Positions 10,243 to 22,200 of a stretch of 64,000 bases of DNA are shown in pieces. The position numbers and the translations under genes were made by a program. The notes under the pieces are model-generated. The model was given only the letters and a program-made list of their open reading frames with translations. It was not told where the DNA came from and ran no database searches. The stretch is taken from contig NC_064830.1 of NCBI RefSeq assembly GCF_024166365.1, positions 92,124,968 through 92,188,967 on the forward strand. Reading direction: 5' to 3'. The DNA comes from Elephas maximus indicus (Eukaryota; Chordata; Mammalia; Proboscidea; Elephantidae). How positions within the stretch are numbered: the stretch's first letter is position 1; every line of letters starts with the position of its first letter.

Positions 10243-13200
10243 GTGAGTTGGAAACTAACTCAGCCCTTATCTCCAGCCAAGTCCCTGAGCTCCAGGGTGG
10301 CCTGCTCAAGTGCCCTCGGCACGGTCGATGATGTATACATGTAATAAAGGTGTGATGGGACACCCTTAGATGATCAGGGTGGAGAACTATTAAAAAAGAA
10401 CGGTAAGATGTGTGCTGCCCAGCTGAACTCAGCCCGCCTGGGCCCCATTTTGCAACCTTTGACCTAGTCATTCTGCTCATCCCACCCCCCCAGCCCTGAA
10501 TTCCTCCTGAGAGCCCCCAGCTGGGCTTGGCACCTGCCCTCTCCCTTCCCCTTGGCCTCACAGTGCCCCTTTCCTCTCAGCTGTTCTCACTGAGTGTGAT
10601 TTTGAGGATGACTCTAACCCCCTGTGCAACTGGACCCAAGTGTCTGCAGATGATGGGGACTGGACTCGAGCCAAAGGGTCTGGGCATAATGACACCACTA
10701 GGCCGCCTGGGGGGTACCCCAACAAAGGTGAGGGGCTTACAGGAACCGTTGGGTTTAGGGAGGAGGGTGGGTGGATGGGGAAGCAGCTGGGAGCTGGGCG
10801 CTGGCAGATCTGGGTGAAGAGAAGACGGGGCAGCTGGAAGCCAAGGGTGGGAGGGGCAGCCTCAGGGTGGTGGGCCTCATGTCTGTGCTCTGCCTCCCTC
10901 CCACAGAGGGCTACTACCTGTACATGGACCCGCGCGCCTTCCGCCAGGATGGGGTGGCCCGCCTGCGCAGCCCCACCATCTGGGAGGTTGGGCCACTGTG
11001 TGTGCACTTCGCCTACCACATGTTCGGGTTGTCGTGGGGCGCCCAGCTCAAACTGCTGCTGCTCCCCAGCACCCAGGGAAGGCGCCCCCTCCTGCTCTGG
11101 AAGCACAGAAATACCCAGGGTACTTCCTGGATGCCCACCGCCATCACAGTGCCTGCGGGGCTGGCCCAGCCCAGCCAGGTGAGGCCAAGGGCAAAACCAG
11201 GGCTCCCAGTGGGAATCTGGGTGTTGGGGCGCCTGCAGAGGGCTGCAGTAAGGAGGGGGAGCTGGGGGCCAGGCCATCTGAATTCAGGAAGGAGGCTGGG
11301 AACAGAGGCAGAGGCCTGGCCAAGAGGCTCACAGTGTTTTGGTGGCCTTTCTCCTTCCTCCCGCAGTTGATGTTTGAGGCAGTAAGGGGCAGCACCGCTT
11401 ACCTGGCCATCGCTCTGGATGCCCTCTCTGTCTTTCGGGGCGCCTGCCATCAGGGTGAGCCCCTGTCCCACCTCTACCCATGCCCAGGGTGGCAGGAGTA
11501 GCTCAGGGTCCATGACCCTGGTTTCTCATATAGTTGGGGCTACCTGCTCCTCTCTCTCTCCACACCCCACACCTTTGACCCGTGAAGCAGCCACATCTAA
11601 AGCGAGGTTCTTCTTTAGCATAGGGTTGTGCTGATTCCTGTTCTGGAGTGACCAGCTGTCCTGGTTTGCCCTGGACTATCTCGGTTATCTCGGGCATACT
11701 GGGAAACCATCAGGCCCAGGCAAACTGGAATGTTTAGCCAACCTGGCTGGTACCCCACATCCAACCAGATTAGCTTTCTAAACTGAAGTCAGAGATGTGA
11801 GGGGAGGGAATTCAAGAGATGGAAAACTCCAGAAGCTGGGTGAAAACAGCCAACACTTACCGAGCACCAGCACATACATTATCTAATTTACACCTAGCAA
11901 CAACTCGATGAGGTGGGCACTGTTATCCTGTTTATAGATGAGGAAACTGAGGCTTAGTCAGGTTAAGTAACCTGCACCAGGAATGCAGCCAGTAAGCAAG
12001 AGGGCCATATCTCCTCAAAAGCTCACCAGGCTCACAACAGGACCCAGATTTGAACTCAGTATTCTAACTCCAGATTGAGGCATTCTTTACTGAGCTAAGT
12101 TCTCCCCTCCTTTCTTTCCCCTCAGTCTGTGTGATGCAAACCTGCAACTTTGACACTCCAAATGACCTCTGTGGCTGGAGCTGGATCCCAACTCCCACTG
12201 GGGCCAAATGGATCCAGAAGACGGGGTCATCGGGGGACCCAGATGTGGGGCCCGTGGGCGACTTTTCCAGGCCTGGTAGTGAGTAACGGTCATGCCTCCA
12301 TCTTTTGACCTTCAGTTCAGGGCTTCTAGTACCAAAAGGCTGGCAGTTCCAATCCACCTGCCACTCCTTGGAAACCCTATGGGAGCAGTTCTACTTGGTC
12401 TGATGGGGTCACTATGAGTCTGAATCGGCTCGACAGCAACAGGACAGATAGGAGTGTCCTCTGCGGGAGCATACAGTGTTTGCTTTTCAACCCAACAGTA
12501 ACCCTCAGGAAGGCTGGGGAGAAGTCCGGCAACCTCAAACCTCTATCAGCACAAGTTTCACTGCAGAAACAACCTCCAAGCATGCACCCAGCTCCCACCA
12601 CTGCCACCCTGCAGACTTTACCTAGCAGTCCCAGCACAGCCTACCTCTCACCTCCTTTTCCTGGCACCTTTCTTTCTTCATTCATTTATTCAACAAACAT
12701 CTATTGAGCACCTATGCATGCCAGGCAACGTCCCAGGCACCTGAGATACATACATCAGTGTACAAAACAGACAAGGAGTGGTAAGGAGCCAGGGGGAGAT
12801 AGTTACTGAAACAACAAGTAAATTATATAGTCATAAGGTGAGCGGTGCTATTGAAAAATAAAAAGTTGAAGAGGCGGAGCCAAAAGGACAGAATAGAAAA
12901 ATAAAAAGTTGACTAAGGTAAGGGGATTGGGAGTGCAGGGATGGAGTGGGTTGCAAAATGTAGAGCAGGTCAGAGTAGGTCTCATTCAGGTCATACTAGA
13001 GCAAAAACCTGAAGGAGGTGAGGGAGTGTCTTAGTTACCTAGTGCTGCTATAACAGAAATACCACAAGCAGATGCCTTTAACAAAGAGAAATTTATTTTC
13101 TCACAATCTAGGAGGCTAGAGGTCCAAATTAACGGTACCAGCTCCAAGGGAAGGCTTTCTCTCTCTCTGTTGGTTCTGGGGGAAGGTTCTTGTCATCAAT

Positions 13201-16200
13201 CTTCCCCTGGTCTAGAAGCTTTTCAGGGCAGGGACCCCGGGTCCAAAGGACCTGTACTCTTGGCTCTTCTTGCTTGGCGGTAATGAGGTTCCCCTGTCTC
13301 TGCTTACTTCTCTCTTTTATATCTCAAAAGAGATTGATTTAAGATACAACCTAATCTTGTAGATTGAGTCCTGCCTCATTAACATAACTGCCACTAATCC
13401 CACTTCATTAATATCATAGAGGTAGAATATACAACATACCAGAAAATCACATCAGATGACAAAATGGTGGACAATCACACAATAGTGGGAATCATGGACT
13501 ACCCAAGTTGACACACATTTTTTGGAGGACACAAATCAATCCATAACAGGGAGTGAGGCATGAAGATATCTGAGGGAAGAGCTTTCCAGGTAGGGGGGCA
13601 GCCATGCAAAGGCCCTGAGGTAGCAGTGAGCCTGATGGGGGTAGGGTGGGGGTCTGAGGATCTGCAAGGAGCCAGGGTGGCTGGGATGGGGTGAGTGAAG
13701 GAGAGAGTGATAGAGAATGGCCTCAGAGGCATCATGAGAGGGGCAGATCATGAGGAGCCCTGAAGGCCATTGTCAGGACTGTGGCTTTTACCCTGTGAAT
13801 GGAAGCCTTTGCGGGACTTTAAGCAGAAGAGTGACTTGACCTGACTTAGGTTTAAAAGGATCATCTGGCTTTTGTATTGAGCATCCACTGGAGGGAACAG
13901 GCTAGGCTAGATGGAGGGGGGTCGTTTAGGAGGCTTTGGTAATAATCCAGGTGATAGTCCTTCTGCCTCTTCTTTTCCATTCATGTTTATCCCCAGCTTC
14001 CTTTTCACCTCTTTCTCGTACCCTTGCCAGGCTTTCTACCACTGACCTCTCCCTGCCTCCTGTCCTTCCTTTTTTCCTCTCCTTTCCTTCCTCCTTCCCT
14101 CCTTTCTCCCTTCCCTGCTCTTCAGCCCCTTTCTCTCCCATCTCCTCTGTCAATCCTCTCTATATAACGCCTGTTTCCAGCCCTCAGTAGGGACCACCAC
14201 AGGCTTTGTGGATCAGACGCAGAGGTTCAGGCTCCCTAGTTTCCTTTCCTTGTCCATATCCCTTCTTTCTTTTTTTCCTTTGTGTTTCTCCATTCCCAAT
14301 CCTCTCCCTTCATATTACCTTCTCATTTTCCGATTTTCTCCATCTTTCTCTCCCACTACTCCATAAGCCCATTCTGTCCACTCCAACTCTACGCCCTCCT
14401 TCCTTGGATCTTTCCTGCCACCTGAGGTGTGCTTTCTTGAAAGGCCTTGACAACCCCTACCCCACCCCACCTTCATCCTATGCCCCTGGAGAGGAGGCCC
14501 CAATCCATCTCTGCATCCCCCCACTATTCAGCAGAGTCCCAGCAGTTTCAGTGTCGGCTCATTTTTCATTTTTACCACTCTCTCCCTTCCCTTTCAACCT
14601 TGATCATTTCCTTATATTTTCATGTCTTTCCCCTCTCCTCTCGCTTCTTTTCCATTTCTCATCCGTGCCAGTATCACCACTCCTTGTTTTCTTTTTCACC
14701 ACGTTACCACTGCCTTTCCTTCCCGGTCCCTCCTCTTTCCCAGTTGTTTACTCTCCTTTCTCTTCTACCCAACTCCCTCCATTCCCTCTCTTTCAGCCCT
14801 TTTCTCGTCTCCCTTCCCTTGGCCCACCTTCCCGGGCCTTGTGGCTCGCTCACGCCGCTCACACAGCTGGGCCAGGCGGTGTCCTGCGCTAGGGCGCTTC
14901 CCACGTGGCAGCGGCATCTTAGGCTTTAGCCCTGGCTACCAGTTGCGTCAGGGAGCAGGGCCCAGGCTGATTGGCTGCCTGAGCGGGGGGTGGGGCCGAG
15001 GGGGACTTTCGGTGTACTGCAGGCGCTTGCCCACGCCTTTGTGTGAGTGAATCTGCTGTCAGGCAAGAAAAGAAAGAGTCTATGACTCTTGTCGTGTGCC
15101 GTCCAGTTGATTCCGATTCATAGCGACCCTACAGGACGGAGTAGAGCTGCCCTATAGAGTTTCCTAGGCTGTAATCTTTACGGGAGCAGATGGCTAGGTC
15201 TTTTCTCCTGCGGAGCGGCTGGTGGGTTCGAACTGCCCACCTTTCGGTTAGCAGCGAAGCACTTAACCATTGCACCACCAAGACTTCTTCCTGTGACTCT
15301 AGGGGACCTAAAAAGTCAGTCCTCAAAGGACAAGGGCCTTCTAGCTGCTGCTTCTGAGAGAATGCCCGTGTTTACATGGCAGAGTCTGTGTCCTTACCCA
15401 GCCCCGCCAAGCACTTCCAGGAGGATTGACGGTCAATCAGCCAGTGAGGCAGATGTAGACCCCTCAGGGCTAATGATTCTGGGCAGCTGTTGGGGCTCCT
15501 CAGGGCCAGGTGCCCCCCATATACCTGTCCCTGCTGCCATACTCTCCCAACTCCAGACACCCCACCTACCTGTCTCTCTTTTCCTTCCCAGATGGCTCCT
15601 ACATGCTCCTGGACCCCAGGGATGCAAAATCAGGGCAGAAATCAATCCTCCTGAGCCCGCTGAGCCAGTCCTCTGGCTGTCTGAGCCTCTCCTTCCACTA
15701 TGTCCTCCGGGCCCGGACTGCTGGTGCAGCCCTCATGGTCAAGGCTGCAGCCTTGGGTTAGAATGGGGAACTCACAGGGTTTACACTTACCCTGGGGCTC
15801 ATCTCCCAGGGCTGGGTTGAGGGGGGAACATGGGGCATTCCTCAGGGTCTAGAGAAGTCTAGAATATGTGAGAGATTATTCCATGGATTGGAATTGGGGA
15901 GCTGGACGGACCCTGGATTCTGAAAAAATAGATAAAGATGACAGGAGAGTGAGAAAGAAGGGTATGCTGCCATTTGGGGGAGGATACCCCAAGTATTCTG
16001 GTGCTCGACCTTCCGAGGACAGGGTTGAAGTCATTTCCCAATCTCCCTAATCTCACTTCTCTCTCTGATTCCTTCCCTTGCAGGCAGTATCCGGAAACAC
16101 ACTCTATTCTCAGGACAGCCTGGACCCAACTGGCAGCCTGTTTCTATCAATTATACAAGCCAGGGGCAGATACAGGTACAGAGGATTAAGGGGTTGGTTT

Positions 16201-19200
16201 CCTTGCACATGGTAGGCATTCCCAGTGTTGAAATGAATTGAGGGTCTGGGCACAGGGAGCAGGGTGCCTGGGTCTCTGAATGGAATTGTCAGACTGTAGA
16301 CTTGGGGGTTTGGACTGTGTGCTCACACCTGGCCCACTCTCCCTCTGTCCAGTTCATCATAGTGGGTGTGTTTGGAGCAATCCCAGAGCCAGCTGTGGCC
16401 GTGGATGCAATCAGCATCGCTCCCTGTAAAGGTAAGAGCAGGGCCTGGGAGGCCCTGATATCTCTGAATCAGGAGTGAGATGGGGGTACGAATGGAGAGC
16501 TTGATCAAAATTTTTGAAATCTCCCATTTTGATCCCTTAGAGAACTTCCCTCAATGTGACTTTGAAGATGATGCCCATCCCTTCTGTGACTGGATCCAGG
16601 CATCTAGAGATGGCGGACACTGGACCCGGGGAAGCAGAAATACATCCACCCAGGGCACAGGCCCCTCTGGAGCTTCCCCTAATGGAGGTGAGGAGTTTGA
16701 GAACCCCTCAAGCCCACGAATCACTGAATCTGCTCCCAGCTATGGTCCTGGCCAGTGTGATTGATGGAAGAAGTGTCAGTAGAGGGGATGCTGTAGACGG
16801 TGAAGATCAGTCGGCAGGTGGTGACTGGGAAACTGCCATGTGGCCAGAGCTGTGGAGATGACAGAGGTAGACTTAGTTGGGCATTCTCAAGGCTCTGGGG
16901 ATCATTGAAACTCCCACAAAAGCCAGGCATCTCACTCCCTTGAGCCGAAGACTTCAAAATCTACTGTCTCATTTTCAGTCAATTCGTTTATTGGTGGAGC
17001 TGACAAAGATTTGTTGGTTTGGTTTTCTTTTCTTTCTGATCTTGCCTTCTTGAGTTAGAAGTCCAAAATGAGCAGAAAACAGTGCTACAATGTGGGACAT
17101 TTGGGTGCCTGCCTCAGACCCCCATTTGGAAATCAAGGAGTTGCTAAAGCGGCAATAGGAATGTCCTGCCAAGGTTTCTCATCTTGCCCATTCCCTCTTT
17201 TTGTCCAGAAGACCATCACTACATCTACCTAAAGCCTGACAAGATAAGGCAGCCTGTCAGACTAGTGAGCAGGTCCTTCTGTGCACTTGAGGCGATCTGT
17301 GTGGAGTTTACTTACCACATATATGGCTCTGGAGAGGGTGCTATGCTCAAGCTCCTGCTGGGGACTCCTAGAGGTAGTGCCATGAGTTCTCTCTGGAGCC
17401 GTGTGGGGTCTCAGAACCCTGCCTGGCAGCAGGCCTCCATCACCATCCCTTCAGGACATCAACAGCCCATGCAGGTAAGAGATGGAGAGAGTGGGCTGTG
17501 TGTGTGTCTGTGCGGGGCTTGGTGAGGGGGGACGTGATGCCTGGGATAGGAAGGGCTGAGAAGATGGAAAGCTGGAAAGGGGGCAGGGAAGAGATGAACT
17601 TAGTGTTATAGAGAAGGGTATCTGGCTCCTGAAAGGGAAGAAGCAGGGCTGGACTGTTGAGGCCAGAACAAGGGGCCATTTTGACAGAGGACAGACTTCA
17701 GGACCAGCAGAGACACTGAGTTGCCAGGACTTCATTTTCATTTCTCTTTTCCTTCTCTCTCCCTCCTTTCCTTCAGCTGATACTGGAGGCTGTCGTGGGC
17801 ACCAACACTACCTTTGATGTTGCTGTGGGTTTAATCTTGATCCATCGTGGGGCCTGTCGTCCAGGTAAGATGAAACCCAGGGCCCTGGAAAGGAGGCTAT
17901 GCCATCTTTATAAGTTGCTTAAAATGCGAGCCTTCTCTTGCACTTGATTCTCACACTGCTGACTCTGTTCCTGTCTGACTTTAGCTTTCTATATTCTGCC
18001 CACTTCCACTTCCCTGACTCCATGAGGATGCTTGACTGAGTGTAACTTTGATGCCATGAATTTTTGTGGCTGGATCCAGAATGCATCACCCAGTGAATGG
18101 TGATTTTGAAGGCAGGGATCATATCTTACTATTCATTTGTTGTGTTTCTTGCCTAGCACAATATCTGACATATGTTAGGATCAGATTGTTTGTTGAGTGA
18201 GTGAAGGTTGGGAGTAGAGGAACGGTTGTGAATAAGTTATACTTCTGAGCCCACCCATTCTAACTAGGCATGAGTGAAGAGGGTAGTAGTATGATTTTGA
18301 CTAAACTTCAGGGATTTTTTTTTTCAGGACCTATGTCCATAGTGCTTCCTGTGAAACACCCAGTTCTGCCTACCGTTGCTACTGAACCACCTGCTGTCCC
18401 CACAGAAAAACCCACTGTCCCTACTGAAAACAGCACCATCCCCACAGAAAAGTGTACCACTCCCACTATAAAGCCCACCACCACCACAGAAAAAACCACC
18501 ATCCCCACAGAAAAATGTACTGCCCCCACTGAAAAGCCCACCATCCCCACAGAAAAGCCCATTGTTCCCACAGAAAGACCCACTATCCCCACTGAAGAGC
18601 CCACTGCCCCCATTGAAGAACCCACAGCCCCCGCTGAAGAGACCACTATCCTCACTGAAGGATCCACAGTCCCCACAGAAAAACTCACCATCCCCACTGA
18701 AAAACCCACCAACCCCACAGAAACACCCACAGTTCCTACAGAAAAACCCACCATCCCCACAGAAAAACCTACCATCCCCACTGAAAAACCAGCCATCCCC
18801 ACAGAAGAGCCCACTGTCCCCACAGAAAAGCCCACCATCCCCACAGAAAAACCTACCACCCCCACTGAAAAACCTACCATCCCCACTGAAGAGCCCACTG
18901 TTTCCACTGAAAAACCCACTGTCCCTACTGAAAAATCCACTGTCCCCACAGAACAGCCCATTGTCCCCACAGAAAAGCCCACCATCCCCACAGAAAAACC
19001 TACCATCCCCACTGAAAAACCCACTGTCCTCACTGAAAAACCCACTATCCCCACTGAAGAGTCCACTGTCCCCACAGAAGAGCCCACTATCCCTACTGAA
19101 AAATTCCCCAGCTCCACTGAAAAGCCCACCGTCCCTATAGAAGTGCCCACAGTCCCCACTGAAAAACCCACCATCCCCACAGAAAAGTCAACAGTCACCA

Positions 19201-22200
19201 CAAAAGCACCCATGGTCTCCACTGAAAAATCCACTGCCCCCACTGAAATGCCCACTGTTCCTACTGAAAAACCCACAGTCCCCACAGAAAAACCTACCAT
19301 CCCCACTGAAAAACCCACCATCCCCACAGAAAAACCTATCATCCGCACTGAAAAACCCACAATCCCCTCAGAAAAGCCTACCATCCCCACAGAGAAACCC
19401 ACCATCCCCACAGAAACACCCACCTTCCCCACAGAACAAACCACAATCCCCACAGAAACACCCACCCTCCCCACAGAAAAGCCCACCATCCCCACTGAGG
19501 AGCCTGCTCTACCCACTGAAAAACCCACCCTCCCTACAGAAAAGTCCACCCTTCCCACAGAAAAGCCTACCCTCGCCACAGAAAAACCCACCATCCCCAC
19601 TAAAAAGCTCATTGTCCCCACTGAAAAACTCACCGAGAAACCTACCATCCCCACTGAGGAGCCCACTGCCCCCACTGAGGAACCCACCATCCCCACTGAA
19701 AAACCCACTGAAAAGCCCACTATCCCCACTGAGGAGCCCACTGCCCCCATGGAAAAACTCACCCTCCCCACAGAAAAGCACACAGCTCCTATGATAGCCC
19801 ACACCAGCCCAACACTCAAACCCACTGGGCCAATGGTCTTGGCGATGACTCCAACTGCTCCAAGTGCCTTCACAACCAGTGTAACCCTCGGCACCACTGC
19901 AACCCGTAGACCTGCTCCAGGTATGAGGTGGAGCATTGGGGAAACAGCTGAAAATAAGAAAGTGTAGGAGAGAGAGTTAGGGAAAGGGATACTTCTGGCA
20001 GAAAAATTGCGGTCTTAGAGGAGAGATGAATCAGACTATGAGAGACTTTAGAAGAAATTATGAAGACTACACTTGGTGAGGGGAAGCAGGGCGGGGGGGC
20101 GAGGGTAGGGGTGGTTGGAAACCAAGAACTTGGCTTACTTCTTCCTTTTTTATTTTGAGATATAATTCACATACATAAAATTCACTCCTTTGAATTGTAT
20201 AATTCAGTGGTTTTTAGTGTATTTAGAGATATATGCAACCATTGCCACAGTCAATTTTAGAACATTTTTATCATCTCAAAAAGAAACCCCCTACCCTTTA
20301 GCTATCACCCACCCACCTATCTTTTCCTCAGCCCTGCAAAAAAAAAGCCACTAATCTACTTTCTGCCTCTATAGATTTGCTTATGCTGGACATTTCATAG
20401 AAATGGAATCATACAATCTGTGGTCTTTTGGGTCTAGCTTCTTCACTTAGTGTAATGTTTTCAAGGTTCATCCATGTTGTAACATATTTAATACTTCATT
20501 CCTTTTTTAAACAATTTTTTTTAACAGAACATTTGCCATTTCTACAGTTTTCACATGTACAGTTCAGTGACATTAAGTATGTTCGCCATGTTGTTCAACC
20601 ATCACCGTTACTGTTTCCAAGTTTTTCCATCACCCTTAATAGAAGCTCAGTGTCCCCTAAGCAATGAGTCCTCCTTTCCCTCTCCCTCCCACTCATCACT
20701 GGTAACACTAATAAACTTTGGTCTCTATATACTTGCCCATTTTAGGTATTTCATATCATTGGGATCATACACTATTTGTTCTTTTGTGACTGACTTACTA
20801 CACTTAGCATGTTTCAATGTTCATCCATGTTGTAGCCTGTATCAGGACTTCATTTCTCTTTATGGCTGCATAGTATTCCATTGTATGTATGCTCTATATT
20901 TGTTCGTCCATTCATCTGTTGATGGGCATTTAAGCTGTTTCCCCCTTTTGGCTATTGTGGATAATGCTACAGTGAACACTGGTGTACAAGTATCTGCTTG
21001 CATTCCTGCTTTTAATTCTTTTGGGTATATAGTGAAGAGTGGAATTGCTAGAGTAACTCTTGCTTAGTTTTTTGAGGAACTACCAAACTGTTTACCACAG
21101 CTGCTGTACCATTTTACATTACCAGCAACAATGGATGAAAGTTCCTTCCTTCCTTCCTTTTTATGGCTGATACGGGCCTACTTCTTGAGAAGAACTTGAG
21201 TTTGAGGGTAGAGGAAAGCTCTCTGAGAGAGGCTGTGGAGTGGAGGATTGATTAACTAAGGCTGTATTTCCCCCTTAGTGACCTGTCGCTCAGATGCCCA
21301 CTACGAGTCCTGTGCCTGCCCAGCAACCTGCGAGAACCCCAAGCCCACCTGTCAGCTCCCCTGCAGGCCAGGCTGTGTCTGTAATCCCGGCTTTTTGCTT
21401 AGTCACTCCCACTGCATCAAAGCCTCGTCCTGCAGTTGCTTCTACAACAACAACTATTACAAGGTAAGACCACTGGGATGCCTGGATCCTCCGAGGGCAA
21501 TTGCTAGCAGAATACCTGGATTCCGGCTCCATGTACCGTCCCCTTCCACCAAACAAACAAACAAAAAAACCCACTGCTGTTGAGTGGATTCCAACTCATA
21601 CCAACCCTATAGATCAGAGTAGAACTGCCCCACAGGGTTTCCAAGGCTGTGAATTTTTACAGAAGCAGACTGTCACATCTTTCTCCCATGGAGCAGCTGG
21701 TAGGTTTGAACCGCTGACCTTTTGGCTAGCAGCTGAGCACTTTAACCACTGCGTCACCAGGGCTCCCTCTCTATTCCCCAGGTGAGGTGAATTTGGATCA
21801 ATGGGATGCTCCTGGGGGGGTCACCTCCAAAGCAGCAGTTACACAGTGTCGGAGTCATTCAGCATGGGGTTTTTGATGACCAGCTTTGCTCATACAACAC
21901 GTATTTGTTAAATATCCTTTTTGGTCTGGCATAATGTCAGGCTGGGGAGAAGGATCAGGATCCTGTGGTCCTTCGAGTCTCATATTTCTATACTTTTCTG
22001 CCCTGTAATGGTAGCCTTAATGATGCATTAGGGATTGGACCAACCATATGATAAAGGACCCTCCATATTCATCTTGAGGAAAGCCTAAAGGTTTGTCTGT
22101 ACACAGAGGGTGCTGGACACAGAGTAGCACATCTGACATGTTTCAGGGCAGAATCCAGCACCCCAAAGCCTTGGACTTTTCTTCCAAAGGAACTTGAAAA

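Noticed and set aside
10558-11277. 239-codon minus-strand frame over ZAN exons 3-4
   Set aside because: Antisense shadow of conserved MAM exons and GC-rich intron; no homology or splice context.
14206-14892. 228-codon + frame in ZAN intron 6
   Set aside because: Product of the pyrimidine tract (Ser/Pro/Leu/Phe low complexity).
18370-19795. CRISPR-like regular repeats
   Set aside because: Contiguous 21-bp coding units without spacers in a vertebrate gene.
18308-19936. 542-codon minus-strand frame and a 192-codon second + frame over the ZAN mucin exon
   Set aside because: The 21-bp unit simply has no stop in several frames; the V-G-F-S-V-G-type product is a reading of the repeat, with no independent gene signals.
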